A stretch of DNA of 64,000 nucleotides from Massilia sp. Se16.2.3 (GCF_014171595.1 NZ_CP050451.1:2170001-2234000); one strand, 5' to 3'; shown: positions 1-10,030, counted from the first letter of the stretch. Translations and numbers: made by a program. Notes: generated from the letters alone by a model not told the origin.

Positions 1-1529
1 TCGATGCGCAGGAAGGCCCGATGCCGCAGACCCGTTTCGTGACCCGCAAGGCGCTGGCCCTGGGCCTGAAGCCCATCGTCGTCGTCAACAAGGTCGACCG
101 TCCGGGCGCGCGCGCCGACTGGGCCATCAACCAGACCTTCGAACTGTTCGACAAGCTCGGCGCCAACGACGAGCAGCTGGACTTCCCGATCGTCTACGCC
201 TCGGGCCTGAACGGCTACGCCGGCCTGACCGAAGACGTGCGCGACGGCGACATGAAGCCGCTGTTCGACGCCATCCTGCAACACGTGCCGGTCCGTGACG
301 ACAATCCGGAAGGCCCGCTGCAGATGCAGATCACCTCGCTGGACTACTCGTCCTACGTCGGCAAGATCGGCATTGGCCGCGTCAACCGCGGTACCGTCAA
401 GACCGGCCAGGACGTCATCGTCATGAACGGCCCGGACGGCACCCCGATCAAGGGCCGCATCAACCAGGTGCTGAACTTCAAGGGCCTGGAGCGCGTGCTG
501 GTCGACTCGGCCGTCGCCGGCGACATCTGCCTGATCAACGGTATCGAAGAAATCGGCATCGGTTCGACCATCTGCGCACCGGACACCCCGGAAGCGCTGC
601 CGATGCTGACTGTCGACGAACCGACCCTGACCATGAACTTCATGGTCAACAACTCGCCGCTGGCCGGCCGCGAAGGCAAGTTCGTCACCAGCCGCCAGCT
701 GCGCGAACGCCTCGAGCGCGAACTGAAAGCCAACGTCGCGCTGCGTGTCTCGCCGACCGACGACGACACCACCTTCGAAGTCTCGGGCCGCGGCGAGCTG
801 CACCTGACGATTTTGCTGGAAAACATGCGTCGCGAAGGCTTCGAGCTGGCCGTGTCGCGTCCGCGCGTGGTCTACAAGATGGTCGATGGCGTGCGCCATG
901 AGCCGTACGAAAACCTGACCGTCGACGTCGAGGAAGTCAACCAGGGCGGCGTGATGGAAGAACTGGGCCGCCGCCGTGGCGACCTGCAGAACATGGAATC
1001 GGACGGCAAGGGCCGCGTGCGCCTCGAATACCTGATCCCGGCCCGTGGCCTGATCGGCTTCCAGGGCGAGTTCATGACCCTGACCCGCGGCACCGGCCTG
1101 ATGAGCCACGTGTTCCACGAGTACGCACCGGTGGACAACAGCCGTGGCGAAATGGCCGGCCGTCGCAACGGCGTGCTGATCTCGCAGGATGACGGCGCCG
1201 CCGTTGCCTACGCGATCTGGAAGCTGCAGGACCGCGGCCGCATGTTCGTGTCGCACAACGACCCGGTGTACGAAGGCATGATCATCGGCATCCACTCGCG
1301 CGACAACGACCTGGTCGTCAACCCGATCAAGGGCAAGCAGCTGACCAACGTGCGCTCGTCGGGTACCGACGAAGCCGTGCGCCTGGTGCCGCCGATCCAG
1401 ATGTCGCTGGAATACGCCGTCGAGTTCATCGAGGACGACGAACTGGTCGAGATCACGCCGAAGTCGATCCGCCTGCGCAAGCGTTACCTGAAAGAGCACG
1501 AGCGCAAGAAGGCTTCGCGCGAAGCGTAA
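1..1529 (+). CDS. typA: BipA/TypA ribosome-associated GTPase, 5' end cut off by the window
   Basis: Translational GTPase of the EF-G family that binds ribosomes and helps assembly and stress adaptation. The frame is open from base 3, so the N-terminal part of the G domain (P-loop, switches; roughly 100 residues) lies outside the window. Visible are the G4 guanine-specificity motif NKVD at about base 90, then the beta-barrel domain II, the EF-G-like domains III and V, and the BipA-specific C-terminal domain ending in a Lys/Arg-rich tail. About 508 residues of a family of roughly 605 are present, without frameshift. A strong hairpin terminator follows, so it ends its transcript here. Confidence 0.96.
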   Translation, partial: DAQEGPMPQTRFVTRKALALGLKPIVVVNKVDRPGARADWAINQTFELFDKLGANDEQLDFPIVYASGLNGYAGLTEDVRDGDMKPLFDAILQHVPVRDDNPEGPLQMQITSLDYSSYVGKIGIGRVNRGTVKTGQDVIVMNGPDGTPIKGRINQVLNFKGLERVLVDSAVAGDICLINGIEEIGIGSTICAPDTPEALPMLTVDEPTLTMNFMVNNSPLAGREGKFVTSRQLRERLERELKANVALRVSPTDDDTTFEVSGRGELHLTILLENMRREGFELAVSRPRVVYKMVDGVRHEPYENLTVDVEEVNQGGVMEELGRRRGDLQNMESDGKGRVRLEYLIPARGLIGFQGEFMTLTRGTGLMSHVFHEYAPVDNSRGEMAGRRNGVLISQDDGAAVAYAIWKLQDRGRMFVSHNDPVYEGMIIGIHSRDNDLVVNPIKGKQLTNVRSSGTDEAVRLVPPIQMSLEYAVEFIEDDELVEITPKSIRLRKRYLKEHERKKASREA

Positions 1530-1560
1530 TGCACTGCGGGATGTTACGTCCCGCGTGTTG

Positions 1561-1607
1561 AAAAGCCGCTGTCACCGCATGCGAATGCGGGGCAGCGGTT
1601 TTTTTAT
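1561..1607 (+). terminator. Rho-independent terminator of typA
   Basis: A GCCGCTG/CAGCGGT stem lies 30 bases after the typA stop and is followed by a run of seven T. Confidence 0.8.
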
Positions 1608-1624
1608 GTTAGCGGCGGTGCACT

Positions 1625-1757
1625 GTAGGGTGGGCTTCGCATTGAAGCCCTCGGCTTCAATGCCCCACGCGGTAGAGCGTTCATGCACCCCCAGCAGCAT
1701 TTTGACGTAGCGGTATGCATGAGTACAACCGCGTGGGCACGGAGTGCCCGCCCTACG
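1625..1757. repeat. REP-like inverted pair, locus A
   Basis: Two copies of the window's intergenic repeat face each other. A forward copy at 1625-1672 begins GTAGGGTGGGC and ends CCCCACGCGG, with an internal GAAGCC/GGCTTC stem. An inverted copy at 1729-1757 begins CCGCGTGGGC and ends GCCCTACG. The same unit recurs at 3561-3661 and 34461-34529. The pairing resembles BIME-type REP elements. No REP-associated transposase is seen nearby. Confidence 0.7.
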
Positions 1758-1797
1758 ACGTGTGCGCCGTTCTGGCCGAGCTTGCTAAGATTGGCTC

Positions 1798-3555
1798 ATG
1801 CGTATCCTCTGGACTTACCTGAAACCCCACTGGCGCCTTGGCCTGCTGGCCCTGCTGTTTGCCGGCCTGGCCCAGGTGCTGGCCCTGGTCGACCCGATCA
1901 TCTTCGGCACCATCATCGATCATGTAACGAAGCCGCACGCGGCCCAGGCCGATCTGATGGCGCCGGTGATGCGCCTGCTCGGCCTGGCCGTGCTGGTGGC
2001 CGTGCTGTCGCGCCTGGCGAAGGCCTTGCAGGAATACGTGACGCGCCTGGTGGTGCAAAAGCTGGGCGTGGCCATCTTCAACGACGGCCTGCGGCATTTG
2101 CTGCGCCTGCGCTTCCAGGAGTTCGAGGACCTGCGCAGCGGCGAGATGTTGTCGCTGCTGCAGAAGGTGAGGGCGGATAGCGAGCGCCTCATCAACACGT
2201 TTATTAACACGGCGTTTGCCGCGCTGGTGGGGGTGAGTTTTCTCGCCTGGTATGCGGTGACGAAGCACTGGCTGCTGGTACCGGTATTCCTGGTCGGGGT
2301 ATTGGTGCTGGGCGGGCTGACGGGGCTGCTCAGCCGCGAGATCAAGACCCAGCAGCGCTCGATCGTGCGCGAAACGAACCGCAATTCCGGCTTCATCAGC
2401 GAGTCCTTGCGCAATATCGAGCTCATTAAAAGCCTGGGCCTGACTTTTCCCGAAATCCGCCGCCTGCGCAGCCAGACCGACGCCATCTTCGCGCTCGAGA
2501 TGGAAAAGGTGAAGCGGGTGCGGCTGCTGTCCTTCCTGCAGGGCTCGACGCTGTCGCTGTTGAAGCTCGCGATCCTGTTTGCGCTCCTGTGGCTGATTTT
2601 TCGCGACGTGCTGTCCACCGGAGAGCTGATCGCGATGCAGTTCATCTCCGTGTCGATCTTCGCGCCGCTGCAGGAGCTGGGCAACATCATCCTGGCGCAC
2701 CGCGAAGCCGAGGCCTCGCTGCTGAACCTCAAGACGCTGATGGACAAGCCGGTCGAGCGGCGCCCGCCCGACCCGGTGGAGATCGGGCCGCTCACCGAAC
2801 TGCGCTTCGCGGACGTGCGCTTTCGCCACAAGGGGGCGCCTGAGGACGCGCTGCAGGGCGTGTCTTTCGAGGCAAAGCTCGGCCAGACGATTGCCTTTGT
2901 CGGGCCCTCGGGCTCAGGCAAGTCGACGCTGGTCAAGCTGCTGGTCGGCCTGTACACGCCAAACGGCGGGCAGGTTTCGTACAACGGCGTACCGACGACT
3001 GACCTGCGTTTCAACCGCGTGCGTCGCCAGATCGGCTTTGTTACCCAGGAAACCTATCTGTTTGCGGGCACCATCCGCGACAACATCCGCTTTGTACAGC
3101 CCGAGGCCAGCGACGGGGAGATCGTGGCGGCGATGCGCCAGGCTGCCTGCGCTTACCTGCTGGAGCGTTCGCCCGAGGGGCTCGATACCGTGATAGGCGA
3201 GCGCGGCATGAAGCTGTCGGGCGGGGAAAAGCAGCGGCTGTCGATCGCACGGGCGCTGGTGCGGCAGCCGGCGCTGCTGATTTTCGACGAAGCGACCTCG
3301 GCGCTCGATTCGATTACCGAGGAGCAGATCACGAACACGGTGAGGGAGATATCGCGGCGGGCGGCGCAGGTGACGATCCTGATCGCGCACCGCCTGTCGA
3401 CGGTGATGCATGCGGACACGATCTACGTTCTGGAGAAGGGGCAGATCGTCGAGAGCGGGTCGCACGCGGCGCTGCTGGAGGGGAGGGGCTTGTATTACGC
3501 GATGTGGCGCCAGCAGATCGGGGAGCGGCCGGGAGCTCCCACAGGAACCATGTAA
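1798..3555 (+). CDS. ABC exporter, fused permease and ATPase (MsbA/multidrug type)
   Basis: Half-transporter that dimerises in the inner membrane and exports a lipid, drug or peptide; the substrate cannot be told from sequence. Residues 1-300 form the six-helix exporter membrane domain. Residues about 330-575 form the ATPase, with Walker A GPSGSGKST near 368, signature LSGGEKQR near 472, Walker B LLIFDEATSALD near 492 and H-loop AHRLST near 529, all intact. At 585 aa it has the normal family length. REP-like repeats flank it on both sides, and it stands alone between typA and the convergent flagellar operon. Confidence 0.9.
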   Translation: MRILWTYLKPHWRLGLLALLFAGLAQVLALVDPIIFGTIIDHVTKPHAAQADLMAPVMRLLGLAVLVAVLSRLAKALQEYVTRLVVQKLGVAIFNDGLRHLLRLRFQEFEDLRSGEMLSLLQKVRADSERLINTFINTAFAALVGVSFLAWYAVTKHWLLVPVFLVGVLVLGGLTGLLSREIKTQQRSIVRETNRNSGFISESLRNIELIKSLGLTFPEIRRLRSQTDAIFALEMEKVKRVRLLSFLQGSTLSLLKLAILFALLWLIFRDVLSTGELIAMQFISVSIFAPLQELGNIILAHREAEASLLNLKTLMDKPVERRPPDPVEIGPLTELRFADVRFRHKGAPEDALQGVSFEAKLGQTIAFVGPSGSGKSTLVKLLVGLYTPNGGQVSYNGVPTTDLRFNRVRRQIGFVTQETYLFAGTIRDNIRFVQPEASDGEIVAAMRQAACAYLLERSPEGLDTVIGERGMKLSGGEKQRLSIARALVRQPALLIFDEATSALDSITEEQITNTVREISRRAAQVTILIAHRLSTVMHADTIYVLEKGQIVESGSHAALLEGRGLYYAMWRQQIGERPGAPTGTM

Positions 3556-3560
3556 ATGTC

Positions 3561-3661
3561 GGGGGCGACGCCCACCCTACGGTGCGTGGTATTTCCATAG
3601 GCGGGACTTCGGTAGCAAAGCGTGCGCCGATGTTCCCGTAGGGTGGGCTCCGCCCACGCGG
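3561..3661. repeat. REP-like inverted pair, locus B
   Basis: An inverted half copy (3561-3582, containing CGCCCACCCTACGG) and a forward copy (3636-3661, CCGTAGGGTGGGC to GCCCACGCGG) fill the gap between the ABC exporter and the convergent end of the flg operon. Confidence 0.7.
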
Positions 3662-3698
3662 TCTCACCGCCAGAACAGCGGCGACGGGGTGGGGACCG

Positions 3699-4738
3699 CT
3701 AACGCATCCCCAGCAAGGCCAGCACCCGCTCGCGGCTCACGCCCACCAGGGCCGAGGTAATCGCCAGCAGCGACTCGTAATCGTGGCTGGCGGCCGTCGC
3801 GGCGAAATCCTGGGCCGTGATGGCCGGGGCCTCCGGACTGATCTCCGGCTCGACGGCGCGCAGGCTGGCTGCGCTGAGGGCGGCGCTGGCGGCGGCTTGC
3901 GAGCGGCGCACCCGTTCGAGCGCCTGCACCACGTCGCGCAGGTTCTGGCGCAGAGCCTCGGCATTGCCCTTGTTCAGATCCTGCAACTGCAGGTCAGGCG
4001 CGACGGCTTCCGTGCCGACACGACCGCGTCCGGAAATGGCGATGCTGTCGCGCACGGCCGGCCAGTTTGCTTCGGCGGTGGAAAATTCGATACGGCCATC
4101 GCGGCCCAGGCCTGCGCGCACGTTCAGCGGTGCCAGCGTGCGGTCCAGGCGCGCAGCGATCTGTTCGGCGCTCATCTCGGGCTCGAAGCTGGCCGACAGT
4201 TGCGGGCCGCCGGCGCCGCCGATCGAGAACGACAGCGACAGGGGGCGCGGCCGCCTGCAGGCTGGCCGCGTCCAGGCCGCCGATGCGGAAACGCTGCTGT
4301 GCCGGTGCGCCGATCGAAAAGTCGAGCGCCGCGTCGACCGAGCCGCCGGCCTGGCTGGCGCGGGCGGCGAGCGTCGCGCTGAGCTGGCGTGCGCGTGCTT
4401 CGAGGTCGCGCGCGCCGCTCTTCATGCCGGCGATCCTGGCGCTCAGGGCCGCCTTGACCGATTCGAGCTGGCTGGCGACGCGATCGAGGTAGTCGCGGGC
4501 TTGCTGGGCACTGGCGACGTCGCCCTGCAGGCGGGTATCGAAATGGGGCTGGCTGCGGCGTGCGGGGGGCATGCGCGACCAGGCGTTCGGCCGCCTGGAG
4601 GGCCGCGGTTTCGGTGGCGTCAGGGACCGGCTGGGCAGGAACAGGCGCCGGCGCGGCTTGGGTTCCGATGCGGCTGCCGGTCGTCGTGGCGCTATTGAGC
4701 GCCGGGCTGGTGACGGTGGGACGAAGCGAAGTTTCCAT
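3699..4738 (-). CDS. LafW-like flagellar hook-associated/filament protein (two frameshifts in this sequence)
   Basis: Last gene of the flg operon, 3 bp after flgL, in the position of lafW in lateral (Flag-2) loci. The product is about 345 aa once two single-base insertions are undone: one in the G run near 4545 and one in the G run near 4241 (plus strand). The N-terminal 60 residues are low-complexity Ala/Pro. The middle has coiled-coil-like helices. Then comes FRIGG...LSFSIGG followed by MSAEQIAARLDRTL and GRIEFS, which resembles the flagellin/FliD 'hook-IN' module. The C-terminus is helical and ends LLGMR. A hook-filament junction or filament role is inference from position and this motif. 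Confidence 0.55.
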
Positions 4739-4741
4739 CGA

Positions 4742-5653
4742 TTACAGGGCAGAGAACAGGGACAGCGATCCGATCCGGCCATAGGCCTTGTAGGTCGACT
4801 GCAGGGCGGTCGAGTAGCCGTTGAGTTCGGTGGCAGCCACGCCCATGTCCAGTTGGCCGATGTCGGTAATCGCCATCTGGTTCGACAGGCTGACGTTGCT
4901 GTGGTTGGCCGCCAGGGTGTCGAGGATGTTCTGCTTGCCGCCGAGGACTGCGATTTTACCGGAAACCAGGTCGAGCGCGTCGTCGAAGCCGTCGAGGTTG
5001 GCCTGGAGTGTCGCGCGGGTGGCCGGGTCATTGACGTCCAGGTTGCCGCTGCCGAGCGAGGCGATCGTCGCATCCATGCGGTTGAGCAGCTGTTCGATGC
5101 CCTTCAGGTTATCGTTGGCCGCCTGGGTCAGGCCGTTGCCGACGACCACGCGCTGTTCGTTCGTATTGCCGCCAAAGGTGTAACGCGCGCCGGGCGCGGC
5201 GCTGGCATCGTAGACCATGGCCGGGGTCGAGGTCATCGTGCCCGAAAACACGTAGCGGCCTTCCTGGTCGACGGTATTCGCGCTGTAGTACAGGCTGTCG
5301 CGCAGCGCTTCGAGCGGATTGATCATCGCTTTCAGGTCGTCCGGCGTATTGCCGCCGTCGAGCGCCCAGACGATCTGGTCGCGGCCGGAAGTGATGTCGT
5401 TGACCATGTTGCCGAGGTAGCCTTCGGTCTTGGTCAGGCGAATCTTGATCGAGGCGATGTTGTCGCGGTACTGGCCGATGGCCGCTTCCTCGCGCTGCAG
5501 GCGCGACAGGCGGACGCTGTCGACCGGATCGTCCGAGGGCACGAGGATGCGCTTGCCCGTGGCCATCTGTTCGGTCAGCTTGCTGATGCGCTCCTGGTTC
5601 AGCTGGAGCGATTTGTTCATGTTCGACTGGTACTGGGCGGTGGCGATGCGCAT
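4742..5653 (-). CDS. flgL: Flagellar hook-filament junction protein FlgL (HAP3)
   Basis: Joins hook to filament together with FlgK. At 303 aa it is close to the usual size. It starts MRIATAQ, and the N-terminal helices carry the flagellin-like TGKRI..PSDDPV signature; the C-terminal helix ends in a flagellin-type heptad (LNGYSTALQSTYKAYGRI). No frameshift. The start lies 9 bp after the flgK stop, so the two are translated from one transcript. Confidence 0.95.
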   Translation of the reverse strand: MRIATAQYQSNMNKSLQLNQERISKLTEQMATGKRILVPSDDPVDSVRLSRLQREEAAIGQYRDNIASIKIRLTKTEGYLGNMVNDITSGRDQIVWALDGGNTPDDLKAMINPLEALRDSLYYSANTVDQEGRYVFSGTMTSTPAMVYDASAAPGARYTFGGNTNEQRVVVGNGLTQAANDNLKGIEQLLNRMDATIASLGSGNLDVNDPATRATLQANLDGFDDALDLVSGKIAVLGGKQNILDTLAANHSNVSLSNQMAITDIGQLDMGVAATELNGYSTALQSTYKAYGRIGSLSLFSAL

Positions 5654-5662
5654 GATGCTTCC

Positions 5663-7034
5663 TTAACCCATCATCGCCAGCGTGGCGTCGAACAGGGCGT
5701 TAGCGACCGACATGACTTTCATGTTGGCCTGGTACATGTTCTGGTATTCGACGAGGTTGACGGCCTCTTCGTCCTGGTTGACGCCGCTCGTGGTCTGCCA
5801 GTCGTCCACCGCGTGGGTACGCATGGTCTGGGCAGTCACGAGGTCGGCCTGGTTCTGCTGGCTGAGCACGCCCAGCTTGCCGACCAATTGGGTGTCCGCG
5901 TCGGAGAGCAGCACGGTGCCGAGGCCCGTCACGTTGATCGTCTGGCTGTTGATCTGCACCAGTTTCTGCAGGTTGCCGGTGTCGCCTTCGGTACCGTCGC
6001 TCGAAAACGCGAGGCCTGTGGGCTCGAGGCCGGCGGTCACTTGCAGCATGTTGGTGGTGCCAGGCGTGAACACGAACAGGGGTTTGCCCGGCGTGCCGTC
6101 CATGGCAAAGCCGGCCGCCATTTGGGTGTTGACCTTCTCGGCCAGCTGGCGCGCGACGTCGGCCACGCCTTGCTGCATCGGCCGCAGGGTGTCCTTTTCG
6201 TAGACGGTCAGGCCGCCCAGCTGGCCGCCCAAGCGGGTGGCGTCGAGCGCGAAGGTGGTCGAGGCGAACTCCAGCGTGAAGCCCCTGGTCGACGATGCCG
6301 CCGGTGGCGTGCAGCTTGCCGGCGACGCTGCCGATCACCAGCGCCTGGCCGGTTTTCAGCGAGATGTCGCGCACGCCGCCCGGCTGCTCGGACACTTCCA
6401 GCGCCACCTGGCCAGCCAGTTCGTCGATTGCCAGGTCGCGCGCGTCGATCAGGCTCGAGGTCGGCGCGCCGACGGCGTTCGCTTGCGAGATGCGCGTGTT
6501 CAGCGCGGCGATCTTGTCGATGTTGGCATTGGCCGAGTCGACGATGGCGCTGCGCTGCTGGCTGACCGATTGCAGCTGGGCGTTGAAGACGTTGTTCAGG
6601 CTATTGAAGCGCTGGGCCAGCAGGCTCGAGGAGGTAAGCACCTGCTGGCGCAGCGGGGTCGAGGTGGCGTTGTCGCCGGCAACCGCGTTGAGCGAGGCGA
6701 AGAAACCGTCGACCGCCACCGACAGGCTGGCGCTATCGTCGCCCATCACGCGCTCGAGCTGGGTCAGGTAAGGCTGGGTCTGCGAAAACTGGCCGGTCTC
6801 GGCATTCGCGCGCCACATCTGCTGGCTTTTATAACCATCGGAAAAACGGATCAGCGAGCTGACCTGCACACCATTGCCCACGGCCTTGCCGCTGGCATCG
6901 GCACCCACGGCCGACAGCATCGCCGCCTGGCGGGTGTAGCCCTTGGTCTGCAGGTTGGCGATGTTCTGGCTCGTTGCCGACAGCGCCAGCTGCGAAGCCA
7001 GCGCGCCCGACAGCGCGTTGTTCATGATGGTCAT
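5663..7034 (-). CDS. flgK: Flagellar hook-associated protein FlgK (HAP1), one frameshift
   Basis: First junction protein on the hook. The N-terminus (MNNALSGALASQLAL..SQNIANLQTKGYTRQ) is the classic rod/hook/HAP helix. The C-terminus (DEEAVNLVEYQNMYQANMKV) is the conserved axial helix. The frame breaks at a run of four C (plus strand 6283-6286); reading it as three joins both halves into about 456 aa, short for FlgK but complete at both ends. The start is at 7034, or three codons later at MNNAL. It follows flgJ after 64 bp. Confidence 0.92.
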
Positions 7035-7098
7035 GGCGGAGGTCTTTCTGGAGAATCAGGGGTCTACCTGTAAATAGGCGACCGACTGCTTCAGATTA

Positions 7099-7452
7099 TT
7101 AAGTGTTGCCGGGGGTATTTGTTTTCGGCACGAGCTGGCGCAGGATGGCATCGGCCACGCCGAAGGCGCGCTGGCCGGCCATCTGCTTCGAGAGGATGCC
7201 ATCGGCCATGTCCTGCATGTCCTGGTTGACGCGGTCCTTGAAGACGCTGTCCTCGTCGGCCATTTCGCGCGTGGTCGCGCGCATGTCCTTGAGCATCTGC
7301 GAAATGAAGAAGCTTTCGAATTCGACCGCGGCCTTGGTGGCTTTCGCCAGGTAGACCGGATCGGGCGCGCCCTCGGCGGCCGGGGCGACGGCCTCGGTGT
7401 TGAGCACGCCGGCGCGCGGCAGCTGCGGATTGAGCTTGTTTTCAAACTGCAT
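7099..7452 (-). CDS. flgJ: Rod-binding protein FlgJ, N-terminal domain only
   Basis: Rod-capping scaffold protein, 117 aa. Only the rod-binding domain is present (FESFFISQMLKDMR..., then QMAGQRAFGVADAILRQL). The muramidase half usual in beta/gammaproteobacterial FlgJ is missing; a separate glucosaminidase gene lies at 14336-15069 with flgMN. Its ATG overlaps the flgI stop (TGATG), so the two are translationally coupled. Confidence 0.9.
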   Translation of the reverse strand: MQFENKLNPQLPRAGVLNTEAVAPAAEGAPDPVYLAKATKAAVEFESFFISQMLKDMRATTREMADEDSVFKDRVNQDMQDMADGILSKQMAGQRAFGVADAILRQLVPKTNTPGNT

Positions 7453-8576
7453 CAGATCACCACCAGTTCGCCTTCGATGGCGCCGGCCTGGTCGAGTGCC
7501 TGCAGGATGGCCATGATGTCGTCCGGCGAAGCGCCGAGGCTGTTGACCACGTCGATGATGGTCTGCAGCTTCGCGCCCGGTGGCCACTTGAACATCTGGC
7601 CCGAACCCTGGTCCACCGACACCTGCGACTGCGGCGTGACCGCGGTCTGGCCGCGCGAGAACGGGCCCGGCTGGCTGACCTTCGCGCTTTCGGAAATCAC
7701 GACTTTCAGCGAACCATGGGTGACGGCGGCCGACTTCACGCGCAGGCCGTCGGCGATGACGACGGTGCCGGTGCGCGAGTTGAACACGACCTTCGGCACT
7801 TCCACGCCCGATTCCACCGACAGGTTCGACAGCTTGGCCACGAATGCCACGCGCGCGGTCGGGTCGCTTGGTGCCACGACCTCGACGCTGGTACCGTCGG
7901 CGGTGGTGGCGACCTGGCCAAACTTTCGGTTGATCGCTTCGACGACGTTGGTGGCCGTTTCGAAATGCGGGTGGCGCAGGCGCAGCAGCACTTGCGGGCG
8001 GGTGGCGAAATCGGTGGCGATTTCGCGTTCGATCATGGCGCCGTTCGGGACGCGGCCGGTGGTCGGGGTGTTCACCGTCACCGAGGAGCCGCTCTTGCCG
8101 GAGGCCGACAGGCCGCCGACGACCAGGTTGCCCGGGCCAGCGCATAGACTTCGTTGTCGGCCGCGCGCAGTTGCGTCAGCAGCAGGGTGCCGCCGCGCAG
8201 GCTTTTTCGCGTCGCCCAGCGAGGACACCGTGATGTCGATCGCCTGGCCGCGGCGGTAGCCCGGCGGGAACACGGCCGAGACCATGACGGCCGCGACGTT
8301 CTTGTTCTTCGCGTCTTGCCCTTCCGGCAGCTTGACGCCGAATTGCTTGAGCATGTTCAGCACCGACTGGCTGGCGAACTTCACCTGGGTCGAGTCGCCC
8401 GAGCCATTCAGGCCGACGACGAGGCCATAGCCGACCAGGGGATTCTCGCGCACGCCCTCGATACTGACCAGATTGCGCAGCGCCTGGGCGGCCTGCGCGG
8501 GCACGGCCGCGCTCAGGGCGAGCGCGGCGGCGAACATGATACGGCTGAGGAGGGCAAGACGGCGAAACTGAATCAT
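7452..8576 (-). CDS. flgI: Flagellar P-ring protein FlgI (compensated frameshift pair)
   Basis: Periplasmic P-ring subunit around the rod, 374 aa. A Sec signal peptide covers residues 1-29 (cut after AQA). The conserved start LVSIEGVRENPLVGYGLVVGLNGSGD and end DDIMAILQALDQAGAI are intact. Between about 8130 and 8205 the frame is wrong: a run of five A/T where four are expected, then one base missing at the GCCCGGG junction. The correct frame there reads SLRGGTLLLTQLRAAD. The pair restores the frame, so the stop is unaffected. Confidence 0.93.
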   Translation of the reverse strand: MIQFRRLALLSRIMFAAALALSAAVPAQAAQALRNLVSIEGVRENPLVGYGLVVGLNGSGDSTQVKFASQSVLNMLKQFGVKLPEGQDAKNKNVAAVMVSAVFPPGYRRGQAIDITVSSLGDAKKPARRHPAADATARGRQRSLCAGPGNLVVGGLSASGKSGSSVTVNTPTTGRVPNGAMIEREIATDFATRPQVLLRLRHPHFETATNVVEAINRKFGQVATTADGTSVEVVAPSDPTARVAFVAKLSNLSVESGVEVPKVVFNSRTGTVVIADGLRVKSAAVTHGSLKVVISESAKVSQPGPFSRGQTAVTPQSQVSVDQGSGQMFKWPPGAKLQTIIDVVNSLGASPDDIMAILQALDQAGAIEGELVVI

Positions 8577-8588
8577 GTCATTCCTGGG

Positions 8589-9245
8589 TTAAAACGGCAT
8601 CAAGGGACCCGTGAAGAAGCGGGTCAACCATCCGGCGGAGTTGGCATCGGCCAGCACGCCTTTCGCCGAATACGCGATGCGGGCATTGGCCACGCGCAGC
8701 GACGACACCTGGTTCTCGGCATCGACATCGGCGGCGCGCACATAGCCCTTCAGGCGGACGAATTCCTCGCCCTGGTTCAGGGTCATGTTCTTTTCGCCGG
8801 CCACGCGCAACAGGCCGTTGGGCAGCACTTCCTGCACGATCACGGTCAGGGCGCCGGACAGGGCGTTCTGCTGGGTGCTGGTCGAGTCGCCCGAGAAGCT
8901 GCGATCAGCCGAGATGTCGACCCCGGTCTTGCCGAAGGTCTTGCCCAGCACGCCCAGCGGCGTCACGCCGACCGAGGAGCCCTTGCTGAAGCTGGTCCCG
9001 GCGCGCTTGCTGGCCTGGGTGGTCTCCTGCAGGATCACGGTGACGACGTCGCCGACGCGGTAGGCACGCGCATCCGAGGTCAGCGACAGCGCGTCGCTGC
9101 TGAACACGCCGCCGGATACGCCACGCGAAGCGGTTGGTGCGACCGGCACCGGTGCTTCGTCGACTGCCGCCACTTTCGGCGCGGTCGACGCACAACCGGC
9201 AAGCAGAAGGGCAAGGACGGTTGCCGCGATGCTCGCACCCTTCAT
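8589..9245 (-). CDS. flgH: Flagellar L-ring lipoprotein FlgH
   Basis: Outer-membrane L-ring subunit, 218 aa. It has a lipoprotein signal with lipobox LLAGC (Cys about residue 18) and the FlgH core YRVGDVVTVILQETTQASKRA, ending GWLTRFFTGPLMPF. The ATG overlaps the flgG stop (TGATG), and 12 bp separate it from flgI. Confidence 0.95.
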   Translation of the reverse strand: MKGASIAATVLALLLAGCASTAPKVAAVDEAPVPVAPTASRGVSGGVFSSDALSLTSDARAYRVGDVVTVILQETTQASKRAGTSFSKGSSVGVTPLGVLGKTFGKTGVDISADRSFSGDSTSTQQNALSGALTVIVQEVLPNGLLRVAGEKNMTLNQGEEFVRLKGYVRAADVDAENQVSSLRVANARIAYSAKGVLADANSAGWLTRFFTGPLMPF

Positions 9246-10030
9246 CAGCGCGCCGCCTGTGCCAGGTACTGCAGCATGTTGTCGGCGGCGGACAGCACCT
9301 TGGTATTCATCTCGTAGGTACGCTGGGCAGCGATCATGTCGACCATTTCTTCGACGACCTGCACGTTCGAGCCTTCGAGCGCACCCTGTTTCAGTTTGCC
9401 GAGGGCGCCATCGCCCGGACGGCCTTCGGTTGGCGCGCCGCTGGCGGCCGTTTCCGAGAACAGGTTTTCGCCGAGAGCCAGCAGGCCGGTCGGGTTGACG
9501 AAGCCGGTGAGCGTCAGCGCGCCGAGTTCAGTCGGTGCGGCCTGGCCGGGAATCGTGGCCGAGACGGTGCCGTTTTCGGCAATGGTGATCGCGGTGGCGT
9601 TGTTCGGGACGGTGATCTGCGGCACCAGCGGCAGGCCCCGGGCATTGACCAGGGTACCGTTGGCGTCGAGCTGCAGCTGGCCGGCGCGGGTGAAGGCGGC
9701 ATCGCCGTTCGGGCGGCGCACCTGCAGGAAGCCGTTGCCGGAAATGGCGACGTCGAGCTGCTGGCTGGTCGTTTGCAGGCTGCCGTTGGTGAACACCTTC
9801 TGGGTGCCGACCAGGCGCGTGCCGTTACCGAGCTGGACGCCGTTCGAGACCGTGTTGTCGGCACTCTGCGCACCCGGTTGCGTATCGACCTGGTAGTGCA
9901 GGTCTTCGAAGACGACGCGGTCGCGCTTGAAGCCGACGGTGTTGACGTTGGCCAGGTTGTTGGCGATCGCCTGCAGCTTGGCGTCTTGCGCCTGCACGCC
10001 GGTCTTGCTGATCCACATTGCTGGATTCAT
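9245..10030 (-). CDS. flgG: Distal rod protein FlgG
   Basis: Forms the distal rod that crosses the periplasm; 261 aa, the standard length. It begins MNPAMWISKTGVQAQD with the rod helix and ANNLANVNTVGFKRDR signature, and ends with the conserved VVEEMVDMIAAQRTYEMNTKVLSAADNML helix. Intact. A Shine-Dalgarno-like AGGAGAAG precedes the ATG. Confidence 0.97.
   Translation of the reverse strand: MNPAMWISKTGVQAQDAKLQAIANNLANVNTVGFKRDRVVFEDLHYQVDTQPGAQSADNTVSNGVQLGNGTRLVGTQKVFTNGSLQTTSQQLDVAISGNGFLQVRRPNGDAAFTRAGQLQLDANGTLVNARGLPLVPQITVPNNATAITIAENGTVSATIPGQAAPTELGALTLTGFVNPTGLLALGENLFSETAASGAPTEGRPGDGALGKLKQGALEGSNVQVVEEMVDMIAAQRTYEMNTKVLSAADNMLQYLAQAAR

Noticed and set aside
4571..6565. 664-codon plus-strand open frame opposite flgL/flgK
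   Set aside because: It is the reverse-frame shadow of high-GC flgL and flgK; composition is typical of antisense frames and there is no ribosome site.
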